A stretch of DNA of 64,000 nucleotides from Larkinella terrae (lineage in GTDB: Bacteria; Bacteroidota; Bacteroidia; Cytophagales; Spirosomataceae), in contig NZ_WJXZ01000004.1 in the NCBI RefSeq assembly GCF_009668025.1, positions 1 to 64,000 of the forward strand. The letters run 5' to 3'. Below the pieces are notes generated by a model. That model saw nothing but the letters and a program-made list of their open reading frames with translations, was not told the DNA's origin and searched no databases. Shown here in pieces: positions 10,216 to 19,600 of this stretch (within the stretch, counting starts at the first letter, position 1; each line of letters starts with the position of its first letter). The position numbers and the translations under genes were made by a program.

Positions 10216-10232
10216 TGTTCCACGTGGAAACA
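10216..10232. promoter_or_regulatory. parS: parS-like ParB-binding site in the mnmG leader
   Basis: TGTTCCACGTGGAAACA contains the invariant CACGTG core of bacterial parS (TGTTNCACGTGNAACA) with both flanks nearly intact. It matches 13 of 14 positions of the inner palindrome GTTCCACGTGGAAC. It sits between the mnmG promoter and start codon and 4.5 kb from the DnaA-box cluster. parAB genes are not in the window. The assignment is by motif and position only. Confidence 0.6.
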
Positions 10233-10256
10233 TTTCACAGTGCGCAACAAAAAAAC

Positions 10257-10271
10257 GCAAATACAAAAATA
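10257..10271 (-). promoter_or_regulatory. mnmG promoter -7 element
   Basis: The minus strand carries TATTTTTG (10264-10271), an exact TAnnTTTG match, placing a start near 10257 and a leader of about 70 nt that includes the parS-like site. The surrounding sequence is AT-rich; the -33 element is not clear. Confidence 0.5.
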
Positions 10272-10339
10272 GAAAATAAAATACGAGCAAAAGATGAGAA
10301 TTGTTAAAATCAACGCAGCAACGAACGAAAAGATTCAAA

Positions 10340-10364
10340 ATAAAAAAGGGGCCGGAGCCCCTTA
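10340..10364 (-). terminator. Terminator of the DUF4175 gene
   Basis: On the minus strand AAGGGGC and GCCCCTT pair around a TCCG loop, followed by a T-rich tract (10341-10346). It lies directly after the stop at 10367. Confidence 0.8.
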
Positions 10365-10366
10365 AC

Positions 10367-13300
10367 TTACTTTAACTTTTTGAGATACGAATCAACTTCG
10401 CGTTTGTAAAAAGGTGAAAAATCGGGCGGAACGGATCGCAACAATTCAACTTGTTTTTGCTTGTCCTTTACCAATTGTTCGTATTGTGGTGGCGGTTTTC
10501 GCATAACCGGTTTTGCCTGTTCCGCTTTCCGCTGCAAATCTTCTTCCTGCTCTTTAATGGCTTTTTCCGATTCCAGCAAGCGAATTAACATTTCCTGCTG
10601 GCGTTTAATAGTATTCTGGGTGACGCGTTTGTTGACAAGATCCGTTTCGGTCTCATCCATTTTATTCATGATGTCATTCATTTCACCACCCAATTTTTTG
10701 CCCAATTCAGTGCCTTTTTGAGCATCCTGAAGTTCTTTCAGCATCCGGCGCATCATAGCTTGCTCAGCCGCCAGTCGGGAAAGTTCTTCCGACATACCGC
10801 GTCCGCCTTTGCCGCCCTGCCCTTCTTTCATGAGTTTCTGCATGCGCTCGTTCAACTGCTTCTGCATCTCTCCCATCGACATAGCCTTGCCTTTCCCCTT
10901 CTTCTTACCCTTACTACCTTTGCCCGAAGCCGACATCTGACTCATCTGTTGCTCCTGCATTTGCTTGAACACATCGCTCAACATCAGGGCCAAATTATTG
11001 ATAGATGTCATGGCAAATTGCTGCTTCGATGTAGCAACATTTAATCGACGTTCGCGGATATATTTGACGCTCTCATCCATGTAACCCTTCATGTTGTTGA
11101 GCTCACGAGTCACAAACGTCTGAATCTGGAGCACCCGATTGGCCAGCGCATAAAGACTATCTTCGATAATTTTAGCGTCATCCTGCAGCTTCAATTGATC
11201 CTGAGCGAGCTTTACAAAACGCGGATCCTGCAACGAAACTGCCTTGAAATCTTTCATAACGCGTTCCTGATCGAATGAAAGTTGTATCAGATTTTCAAGA
11301 ATGTCACGCAGATCATCCATGTTTTCCTGCGACTCTTCCATCTCCGCCGACTGCATCTGCTGCTCCAGCTGCTCGCTCAACTTCTTCATTTGCTTGGCCG
11401 CATTCTTCTGGGATTTCGATGCTTTGTCGTTCTGTTTCTGATCCAGTTGCTTCTGGCTTTCCTGTTGCTCATTACTGATTTCCTGCTGAAGATCTTCGTG
11501 CGTATCCTGTTTTTCCGCATTCTTCATCTCCTCGGCCATCTTTTCAATATCCTTCAGATCTTCCCGAGTCTTTTCAAATTCCTTATTGAGTTCTTCCTGT
11601 TTTTTGCTCAACTCCGAATTCTCGTCCTTTTTGGCGTTATCGTCCTTTTTCGAATCGCCGTTTTGATCCTTCTTATCGCCATTTTCGTCCTTTTTGGACT
11701 GCTGATTTTCATCCTTTTTCGACTGAGCGTTCTCGTCTTTTTTCGACTTTGCATCTTCATCCTTTTTGGATTTGGCATCGTCTTTTTTCGGCTGCGCCTT
11801 ATCGTTCTTATCTTTTTGAGCTTCCAGCTTCTCGGTTTCGCTCGCTAATTTCTCCTGCTTTTCGGCCTGCTTTTCGAGGTCTTTGATGGCGTTTTCCATC
11901 TTCTGTTCCATCTGAAGTTGCTTGAAAAGCTCCAATGCCCGCTCCAATTCCTTCTCCAGATTTTTCTCTTTGTTCTTCAGCCGATCGAGCATATCGATCA
12001 TTTTGTCGTCCTGCTTCTGCTCCAGCATTTTTTTCAGTTCCTCGTAGAGCTTCTGCGTTTCGGGGTCCATCAGTTCATTCATGAGCTTTTGCAGCTGCTC
12101 GAATTTCTGAAGCATTTCCGGATTCTGATTATTAAACCGCTGCTGACGTTCGTTGCTGGTTTTGTTTTGCTCCTGCAGTTCTTTCAGTTCCTGCATCAAT
12201 TCCTCCCGCTTTTTCAGCAAGTCTTCTGCCTGTTTCTTATCCTGAAAATCCAGATTCTTTTTCGTCTGAAGGCGGTTTTCCAGCGTGTTCAGATTCTTTT
12301 TCAGTTGCTGGGCTTTCGTCAGCGTTTTACTAATCTGGTTCTCAGTTTGCTGAGAGGAGCGTTCAGCCTCTTCGGCCAGCTTGGCCTGATCGGGAACGGC
12401 AAACTGAGCAAAGGTGGAACGAGCGCTTTTGTAGCCGTTAATCACGTCGTTGTCCCAAACCTGAACGAAGTATTCCAGCCGGTCGCCGGGCTGCATTTTC
12501 AGGCTGTCGAGGCCCCACTGATAATAAAAATTCTGCGTAGCCGCCGACCGGTTGAACGGAATGGCGCGGGTTAAGAATTTATCGGGAGCGTTCTGACCCG
12601 CCCGAATCACTTTGTACTGGACTTTCAAATTGGAAAAACCGTAGTCGTCGGTGATGGTCCCACCCAGCATTACATAGTTGTAGAACGTCGTGTCCTTGAA
12701 GTTTTCCAGTGAAACCTGCGGGAATTTGTCGTTAACGACATTCAGCGTATACTGAATATTATCGCGGCTGGCGGCCACTTTATTCTTCAGCGAAACCGAA
12801 TACGTCGATGATTTTTTCACGACACGCGAAAATTCGAACTCGTCCGACGATTGTTTATCGGCGATCAAACCGCGCGGGTCGCCCGCAAACCGGATCAAAA
12901 CCGAATCCGTATTGGCGGCCGAAAACCGCCAGGTGACTTGCGTGCCTTCCGGCACCAGCAAGTTGCCAACGTTCGAAAGTTGCTCAGACGGTTTATTCAA
13001 ATACCCCGGATAAACCAGGCTAACGTCAAAAGAGAGTAGGCCCGGGCGATCCAGAACGACTAACTCATAACCCGGTGAAGCAAACCCGACGGATTCAAAC
13101 CGAAACGGAATGTTCCGCTGAACATTGTCAAATGTGTAGGAAAAATGCCCCTTACCGTCGTTGTTGAGCTTAAAGCGCGTCTGATTGGAAACCAGGTAAA
13201 CATCCTGCGGCAGTGTATTTCCTTTCAGTTCGAGTTCCAGCGTATAGTCCTCGTTCCGGAAGGCTTTGAGATTCTTATTCCGCAATTGAAACTGAAACGG

Positions 13301-13888
13301 CGCTTCTTCCGCAAACTCCTGATCGTAACTGATGATGCGTTTCGAGGTGCTGGTCAGAAATGCCGGATACAGCAACAGCAAACCGCCAATAATAAACGCC
13401 GGGATGATGGCGTATTTCACAAACCGGCGGTTCTGATTGATTTGAATGGCATCGGCAAACCGCACAATCAGCAATTGTTTAGACCGCTGGTTAATGCTGG
13501 CTTCGAGCAGGTCGCTCTGCTGGCGGGTCAGGGCGCGGAGTTGCAGCGTGTTCAGCAGCTTATCCCCTACTTCCGGGAAAAACCGCCCGATCTGTTGCGC
13601 GGCTTCTTCGTTGGTCAGCGATTTTCCAATGCCGTACAAATGCACCAGCGGGTTGATCACCCAGTAGTACAGCGCCGTCAGCATAACCGCTAAGGAACCA
13701 AAGAACAGAATGCCTCGGACGGGTGAACTAAACCGGCCGAAAAATTCAGCCGTGTTCATCAGCAAATAGACCGATAACGAAAAAGCAATGAAAAAAATGG
13801 CGCCTTTGGCAACCTGATTGATATAAAATTTCTTTCGGTATTCTTCAATACGCAGCAGCAGCGTTTGAATTGAGTCTTGCATCTGCAT
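10367..13888 (-). CDS. DUF4175 family membrane-anchored coiled-coil protein
   Basis: This 1173-residue protein has two N-terminal membrane segments (about 27-45 and 59-80) and a third near 155-175. An extracytoplasmic beta-rich region follows (about 190-500), then some 650 residues of highly charged coiled coil. Homologues in Bacteroidota are annotated DUF4175; their biochemical role is not known to me. Residues about 700-760 hold a lysine/aspartate/glutamate repeat based on SKKDEN. A glycine-rich GKGSKGKKKGKGK segment near 958-970 and a K/M-rich stretch follow. The start could also be the second Met (13882). The gene stands upstream of mnmG but is separated from it by a terminator. Confidence 0.8.
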   Translation of the reverse strand: MQMQDSIQTLLLRIEEYRKKFYINQVAKGAIFFIAFSLSVYLLMNTAEFFGRFSSPVRGILFFGSLAVMLTALYYWVINPLVHLYGIGKSLTNEEAAQQIGRFFPEVGDKLLNTLQLRALTRQQSDLLEASINQRSKQLLIVRFADAIQINQNRRFVKYAIIPAFIIGGLLLLYPAFLTSTSKRIISYDQEFAEEAPFQFQLRNKNLKAFRNEDYTLELELKGNTLPQDVYLVSNQTRFKLNNDGKGHFSYTFDNVQRNIPFRFESVGFASPGYELVVLDRPGLLSFDVSLVYPGYLNKPSEQLSNVGNLLVPEGTQVTWRFSAANTDSVLIRFAGDPRGLIADKQSSDEFEFSRVVKKSSTYSVSLKNKVAASRDNIQYTLNVVNDKFPQVSLENFKDTTFYNYVMLGGTITDDYGFSNLKVQYKVIRAGQNAPDKFLTRAIPFNRSAATQNFYYQWGLDSLKMQPGDRLEYFVQVWDNDVINGYKSARSTFAQFAVPDQAKLAEEAERSSQQTENQISKTLTKAQQLKKNLNTLENRLQTKKNLDFQDKKQAEDLLKKREELMQELKELQEQNKTSNERQQRFNNQNPEMLQKFEQLQKLMNELMDPETQKLYEELKKMLEQKQDDKMIDMLDRLKNKEKNLEKELERALELFKQLQMEQKMENAIKDLEKQAEKQEKLASETEKLEAQKDKNDKAQPKKDDAKSKKDEDAKSKKDENAQSKKDENQQSKKDENGDKKDQNGDSKKDDNAKKDENSELSKKQEELNKEFEKTREDLKDIEKMAEEMKNAEKQDTHEDLQQEISNEQQESQKQLDQKQNDKASKSQKNAAKQMKKLSEQLEQQMQSAEMEESQENMDDLRDILENLIQLSFDQERVMKDFKAVSLQDPRFVKLAQDQLKLQDDAKIIEDSLYALANRVLQIQTFVTRELNNMKGYMDESVKYIRERRLNVATSKQQFAMTSINNLALMLSDVFKQMQEQQMSQMSASGKGSKGKKKGKGKAMSMGEMQKQLNERMQKLMKEGQGGKGGRGMSEELSRLAAEQAMMRRMLKELQDAQKGTELGKKLGGEMNDIMNKMDETETDLVNKRVTQNTIKRQQEMLIRLLESEKAIKEQEEDLQRKAEQAKPVMRKPPPQYEQLVKDKQKQVELLRSVPPDFSPFYKREVDSYLKKLK
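11632..11793 (-). repeat. In-frame short tandem repeat coding for (S)KKDEN units
   Basis: Within the DUF4175 gene about seven imperfect units of roughly 24 nt encode variants of Q-SKKDEN/A-KSKKDED. The units differ by substitutions and by one or two missing codons, so the array may vary in length between strains. The encoded stretch is a charged, probably unstructured linker between coiled-coil blocks. Confidence 0.7.
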
Positions 13889-13997
13889 CGGTCAGTTCGA
13901 AAAGGGTTAATACTGCTTCATTAAATACACTTCGGGTATCTTGTAAATGAAGATAATCAATTGATCACTAACATCCTTCTGATAACGAAAAAGATCG

Positions 13998-14384
13998 TTA
14001 GACAATTTTATCCGATGGCCCGTCACCTGCGTTTTCGGGTTCGTCGAGGTATTCATTGAAGTACGTAATGACGTGGAGTTTCAGAAAATTTTCCTGCGTC
14101 AATAAGTCAATGTACGGAAGTTTCTGAACCAGCTTCCAGTGTGGCCAGCCATCCTGATCGGTGCCAACCAACTCGTAATAGCCCGACAGGCTCAGGACTT
14201 TGCAAATGGCGATGTGCATTAGATCCTGCTTTTGCTCTTTCGTGAAAACCTGAGTTCCACGACCCAATTCCTGCACACCAATCAAAAACAAGACGCTATT
14301 CAGATCCGCCGGGCGCTTGCCGACGGTTTTTTCCAGATAATCCAGCACCTGCTCCCATTCCTGTTCAATTTCCTGAGTGATCAT
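13998..14384 (-). CDS. Conserved hypothetical protein
   Basis: The product has 128 residues and starts MITQEIEQEWEQVLDYLEKTVG. It is soluble with no signal peptide or membrane segment. The sequence FLIGVQELGRG-x-FTKEQKQDLMHIAICKVLSLSGYYEL looks like a compact helical fold, and the acidic tail is probably disordered. I recognise it as the kind of short protein conserved in Cytophagales but know no function. It lies 109 bp upstream of the DUF4175 gene in the same direction and may share a transcript with it. Confidence 0.75.
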   Translation of the reverse strand: MITQEIEQEWEQVLDYLEKTVGKRPADLNSVLFLIGVQELGRGTQVFTKEQKQDLMHIAICKVLSLSGYYELVGTDQDGWPHWKLVQKLPYIDLLTQENFLKLHVITYFNEYLDEPENAGDGPSDKIV

Positions 14385-14517
14385 ACTTTTTACTTATTGT
14401 GCGTTTTTTATCTCGTTTTTATGACTTTTTACGACCTCATTCGTCACATAGTACAGAACAAAAGAGGACCGCAAAAACCGGTTTGTTGCATTAAAACTTT
14501 TTTGCCTGATTAAGTTC

Positions 14518-15234
14518 GTGAAAATCATTGGAAAACTAATTGTAGACGGCTTTCAGGAGCTGTTAAACCTGTTCTATCCAAACCCGTGTTTGCTGTGTCA
14601 GAATACGCTGCAAAGCCAGGAAGAACTGGTCTGTACCGCTTGCCGGTTTCAGTTACCCGAAACCGGTCAACACCGGGGTGAAGCGCTGGTGTCAGGACAG
14701 GCTAAGTTTGCCGGAAAAATTCCGGTGGAGTTTGTGTACGCTTATCTGTATTTTACCAAAAAGGGAAAAACGCAGAAACTGATTCACGCCTTGAAATACC
14801 GCGACTGCAAAGAAGTCGGCAGTTTGCTGGGACGCTGGTACGGTTTTCAGTTGAAGAACGATATCCGGTTACACGAGCAAATCGACCTGATTGTGGGCGT
14901 TCCCCTGCATTCGGCAAAACTGCGGCAGCGGGGCTACAACCAGAGCGACTGGTTTGCCCAGGGCTTGTCGGAAAGTCTGGAAATACCGTGGAGCGATCAG
15001 GCGCTCGTCCGAAATCAATATACAATCAGTCAGACCGGAAAAGACCGGATCGGGCGCTGGCAGAACGTCAGCCATGTGTTCAGCGTGAAAAACCCTGATT
15101 TAGTGGCAAATAAGCGGATATTACTGGTAGATGACGTTCTGACTACCGGAGCAACTTTGGAGGCCTGTACAGCGGCTTTACTGGCCGCAAACAGCCGTTC
15201 GGTCGGGATTATAACAGTAGCGGCCACCCGGTAG
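14518..15234 (+). CDS. comF: ComF family phosphoribosyltransferase-like protein
   Basis: The protein has 238 residues and uses a GTG start. It has the two parts typical of ComF: an N-terminal zinc-binding segment with Cys24, Cys27, Cys39 and Cys42, and a PRTase fold with the PRPP-loop motif VDDVLTTGAT at about 204-213. ComF proteins are needed for DNA uptake during natural transformation in Gram-positive and some Gram-negative bacteria, but many homologues have no proven role. A GC-rich dyad (AGCGGCCAC / GTGGCCGCT, 15219-15247) overlaps the stop codon and may help end transcription towards the convergent gldJ. Confidence 0.92.
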   Translation: MKIIGKLIVDGFQELLNLFYPNPCLLCQNTLQSQEELVCTACRFQLPETGQHRGEALVSGQAKFAGKIPVEFVYAYLYFTKKGKTQKLIHALKYRDCKEVGSLLGRWYGFQLKNDIRLHEQIDLIVGVPLHSAKLRQRGYNQSDWFAQGLSESLEIPWSDQALVRNQYTISQTGKDRIGRWQNVSHVFSVKNPDLVANKRILLVDDVLTTGATLEACTAALLAANSRSVGIITVAATR

Positions 15235-15269
15235 TCGAGTGGCCGCTGAAGGGTTTAGGAAGGAGTGTC

Positions 15270-16532
15270 TTATTTGTTCCGTCCTCCGGCAATCATCGCA
15301 CAACGGAAACCAATCGTTGCGGTTGCCGAATCCTGTGCTAAAAACCGGCGGGTTCCCGGAGCCAGCCAGTAGGCTACATCAGCCCACGAGCCACCTTTGT
15401 AAACCCGTAATTTATCGTTAATGATTGAGTTACCATTTTTAGTATCGTAATTTTTTTCTTCATCCTGATAACCGTCCCGACGCAGCGGGTTCAGATCATT
15501 CATGTCCTGATACGACAACGGACGGTAAACGTCATAAACCCACTCGTTCACGTTACCGGCCATATTATACAAGCCGAAGTCGTTTGGCGGATACGTGTAA
15601 ATCTCAGCCGTAATGATGGCAGCATCGTTCGATTTTCCGGCAATACCGGCGTAGTCACCACGACCGCGTTTGAAGTTCGCCAGCATCTGGCCTTGCTTGC
15701 GGCCTTTCTTGGCGTTCCGGACCGACGAACCATCCCAGGGATAAATCCGCTGATTCGACTGGTTTTCGTCGATATATTGCGTACCGATCATCGCTTTTGA
15801 AGCATATTCCCATTCGGCTTCCGACGGCAGACGGTAATTCGGCAACACGTTACCGCTTTCCATTGACGCTGTGGTTTGCGAATTTTTGGCTACGGCCTGT
15901 TCAGCAACCGGAGCGGCTTCTTCTTTTTTCTTCCGTTTCAGGGAGAAACCTTTTTTCTTGCCGGATGAGCTGCCTTTCGAAGCCAGGTTTGCATTAACCG
16001 CATCAGTCCGCCAGGTTGAATAATCCACGGCCTGCTCCCATGACACCCCAACAACCGGGTAATACCGGAAACCGGGGAAACGGAGGTATTGCGTTACGTA
16101 GGGGTCGTTATACGACAGCGGGTTTTTCCAAACGTTCGTGTCGGGCAACGCGCGGGTGTAAATTTCTTCCGATGAATCGCGCTGAATCGCGTCGAGGTAT
16201 TCCAGGTAGTGAATGTTGGCAATTTCCGTTTCGTCCATGTAGAACGACTGAATACTGACGGTACGCTCCCGGTTGTCACGCGAGTTCATGACATCTTCTT
16301 CAAGTGCACCCATCGTGAAACGACCGCCTTCGATGAACACCAGGTTCGGACCAGCCGACTGACCTCTGTACTTCGCTACCTGAAATCCATTCTCCTTGTT
16401 GTAATTAATACCGGTGGCCGTACTCTCTTTTCCCGGCTTCACGCTGGTTGGGTGCTTGGGCTTACACGCGCCTAAAACTGCGGCAAACGCCAGCAGGTAG
16501 ACCATCGACCGTAACGGTTGTTTTCGATTCAT
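15270..16532 (-). CDS. gldJ: Gliding motility / type IX secretion lipoprotein, GldJ-like (SUMF1 domain)
   Basis: The 420-residue lipoprotein has lipobox LGAC (Cys23). The body is a formylglycine-generating-enzyme-like (SUMF1) domain: FIEGGRFTMG near 66-75, SFYMDETEIAN near 96-106, YPVVGVSWEQAVDYSTWR near 156-173, YRLPSEAEWEYAS near 240 and AGNVNEWVYDVY near 320. The stretches RALPDTNVWKNPLSYNDPYV and YLRFPGFRYYPVVGVSW resemble GldJ more than GldK. These proteins are outer-membrane components needed for the T9SS/gliding machine and lack known enzymatic activity. A lysine-rich insert (about 185-215) splits the domain. The rest of the gld set is elsewhere. Confidence 0.75.
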   Translation of the reverse strand: MNRKQPLRSMVYLLAFAAVLGACKPKHPTSVKPGKESTATGINYNKENGFQVAKYRGQSAGPNLVFIEGGRFTMGALEEDVMNSRDNRERTVSIQSFYMDETEIANIHYLEYLDAIQRDSSEEIYTRALPDTNVWKNPLSYNDPYVTQYLRFPGFRYYPVVGVSWEQAVDYSTWRTDAVNANLASKGSSSGKKKGFSLKRKKKEEAAPVAEQAVAKNSQTTASMESGNVLPNYRLPSEAEWEYASKAMIGTQYIDENQSNQRIYPWDGSSVRNAKKGRKQGQMLANFKRGRGDYAGIAGKSNDAAIITAEIYTYPPNDFGLYNMAGNVNEWVYDVYRPLSYQDMNDLNPLRRDGYQDEEKNYDTKNGNSIINDKLRVYKGGSWADVAYWLAPGTRRFLAQDSATATIGFRCAMIAGGRNK

Positions 16533-16557
16533 TGTGATTAGGTAACTAATAGAAGTT

Positions 16558-16565
16558 CAAAATTA
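16558..16565 (-). promoter_or_regulatory. gldJ promoter -7 element
   Basis: TAATTTTG on the minus strand matches TAnnTTTG, 26 bp before the gldJ start codon. The gap between gldJ and the mfd stop is only 89 bp, so gldJ probably has its own promoter although it lies downstream of mfd in the same direction. Confidence 0.5.
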
Positions 16566-16621
16566 CAGTATGTCAGGCAAACTTTCACGATTACGAACAA
16601 CCAGAAACGCAATTCCGGTTA

Positions 16622-19600
16622 TTATTCCACCATCTGACTCAACACATCGTCCATCTGATCGACTGTATTTACGTCTCGTTGCGTAAAAATCAGTTTTCCT
16701 TTAAGGTCTTTTAATGAGCAGGTTGCCGAATTTTTCTTGACGTAATCAATTACTTTGCCAAACTGCCCGGAGTTGAAGAAAACGTCATTCCCAGAAGAAA
16801 CGAAGGTTCCCTTCATGATATTATTCTTCAGCGTCAATTTTTCAAGCTGTAAACGCTCTGCTTTCCAGCGAACGGTCACTAATTTGATGAGATTTTCAAC
16901 TTCTTCCGGCATCGGGCCAAACCGATCGATAATCGAATGTTGAAAACTCGTTAATTCCTTCTGATTTTGGATGTTATCCAGCTGATTATACAACGACAAA
17001 CGCTCCGATATATTGGCTACGTATTTTTCAGGAATCAACACCTGCAAATCCGTCTCAATTAGCGTATCAGGCAGCAGCGTTTTCAGGCTATCCTCATTCG
17101 GCATGAAGAGGTTTTTAAACTCCGTTTCTTTCAGCTCCTGAACGGCTTCGTCCAGAATCTTGTGGTACATTTCAAAACCGAGGTCATTGACAAAACCGCT
17201 CTGCTCGGCTCCTAACAAATTCCCGGCGCCCCGGATATCGAGGTCGCGCATTGCAATCTTGAAGCCTTCGCCAAGTTCCGAAAAATCCTCGAGCGTTTGC
17301 AGCCGTTTGCGCGCGTCGGACGTAATGACCGATACCGGTGGCGTCATCAGATAACAGAAGGCCTTCTTGTTGGATCGCCCAACCCGACCGCGCATCTGGT
17401 GCAGATCCGACAAACCGAACATGTGAGCCTGATTAATGATAATCGTGTTGGCGTTCGGAATATCCAGACCGGATTCGATGATGTTGGTCGAAACCAGCAC
17501 GTCCGATTCGCCTTCGATAAACCGGGTCATAACCCGCTCCAGGCGATCGCCTTCCATCTGGCCGTGGGCCACCGACACGCGGGCGTCGGGCACTAGGCGC
17601 ATAATCAAATTGGCAATTGACTCAATGTCGCTGACGCGGTTGTGCACAAAAAACACCTGTCCACCCCGCCGGACTTCGTAACTAACCGCATCGCGAATCA
17701 CGGTTTCGCTGAACGTATGCACTTCCGTCGTCACCGGCTGGCGGTTGGCTGGCGGTGTTGCGATGACGGAAAGGTCGCGCGCACCCATGAGCGAGAAGTG
17801 CAGCGTCCGCGGAATAGGCGTTGCCGTGAGGGTCAGCACATCGACATCCACCCGCATTTCTTTTAACCGGTCCTTCGTTTTGACGCCAAATTTCTGTTCC
17901 TCGTCGACGATGAGCAACCCTAAATCCTTGAATTTGATGTCTTTGTTTACAATCCGGTGCGTGCCGATCAGAATTCCGGTTTCGCCGGAAGCCACACGCT
18001 TCAGCGTTTCCTTGATCTGAGCCGCAGTCCGAAACCGGTTGATATATTCAATTTTCACCGGAAAATTGGCCAGTCGTTCCTTAAATGTATTGTGGTGCTG
18101 CATGGCCAGAATCGTGGTTGGCACCAAAACCGCCACCTGCTTATTGTCCGTCACGGCTTTAAAAGCCGCCCGAATGGCCACCTCGGTCTTCCCAAAACCG
18201 ACATCCCCGCAGACCAGCCGGTCCATCGGGTGCGATTGTTCCATATCTGCTTTGACGTCCGACGTTGCCTTGGCCTGATCGGGCGTGTCTTCGTAGATAA
18301 ACGACGATTCGAGTTCGGCCTGAAGAAAGCTGTCGGGCGAAAACGCAAAACCGGGCGCCTGCCGCCGTTTGGCGTAGAGCGAAATCAATTCTTTCGCAAT
18401 GTCTTTAACCTGCTTTTTAACGCGCGATTTTTTCAGCTCCCATTCCTGCGAACCGAGCTTGCTCATGACCGGCGGAGTACCTTCTTTGCCGGTGTATTTC
18501 GCAATTTTGTGCAAACTGTGAATGCTGACCAGCAGAATGTCGTTGTCGCGGTAAATCAGCCGAATCGCTTCCTGCTCGCGCCCGCCCACGTCCACTTTTT
18601 CAAGACCCGCAAACCGCCCGATGCCGTAATCGACGTGCGTCACGTAATCGCCCGCCTGAAGTGTTTTTAACTCCCGCAGGGTCAGGGCTTTCGACTTGGA
18701 GAATTTATCGCGGACGCGGTATTTGTAATAGCGGTCGAAAATCTGATGATCCGTGTAACAAACCACTTTCGTTTGTTCATCGATGAATCCTTCTTTCAGC
18801 GAAATGCCCAGCGACTGAAATTTGAGAAACGGATCAAGTTCTTCGAAAATGGTTTTCAGTCGTTCCTGTTGCTTGTAGGACTCGGCCGCGATGATATTGG
18901 TGTAGCCTCTCGACTGATTATCCGCCAGATTGTCGACCAGCCGCTTGAAATCCTTATTAAACGACGGCTGCGCCTTAGAACTATATAGCAGAGGGCGTTG
19001 GGCAGAGGGTAAACCATCTTGCTCATCGGCAAGCTCCCTGCCCTCTGCCCTCTGCCCCTTGCTTTTAAAATAAAACCGGCGGCCAAATTCCACCGTCCGG
19101 AAGGTTTTGATCTGGTTGAGCAAACCCCGGCGGGTTTCGAACAGCACGTTCGGGTCCGAAACCACCTGAATGCCGCCTTTGCCGCCGATCAGGCTAGCCA
19201 GGCTTTGCTCGGCTTTCTCGAAATTTTTGTCGATAATTTCGAGCGTCAGTTCCACGTCTTTAAACCAGATCGTGGCCGTATTTGGGAGAAATTCCAGAAA
19301 CGGTTCGCGCGTTTCGTGAATCAGCTTGTTTTCAATGTTGGGAATGATGCTGATCTGATCGACCGGATCGGTGGAAAGCTGGCTTTCGGGGTTGAACAAC
19401 CGGATGCTTTCAATTTCGTCGCCGAACAGTTCGATGCGGTATGGAAACTCACTGGCAAACGAAAAAACGTCGATAATCCCCCCGCGAATTGAAAACTGAC
19501 CGGCTTCGTACACAAAATCGGTTTTCTCGAAATCGTAACTATTGAGCAGTTCATTGATGAAATTGGCGTCCAGCTTGTCCCCGGTTTTGACGGACAGCGT

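Noticed and set aside
10185-10313. Upstream extension of mnmG by 43 codons
   Set aside because: The extension is hydrophobic, lacks family similarity and covers the promoter and parS-like site; the internal ATG at 10184 gives the family N-terminus.
11282-12574. Long plus-strand frames inside the DUF4175 gene
   Set aside because: They are antisense shadows of the low-complexity K/E/D-rich coding strand (Leu/Phe-rich translation) without start context or homology.
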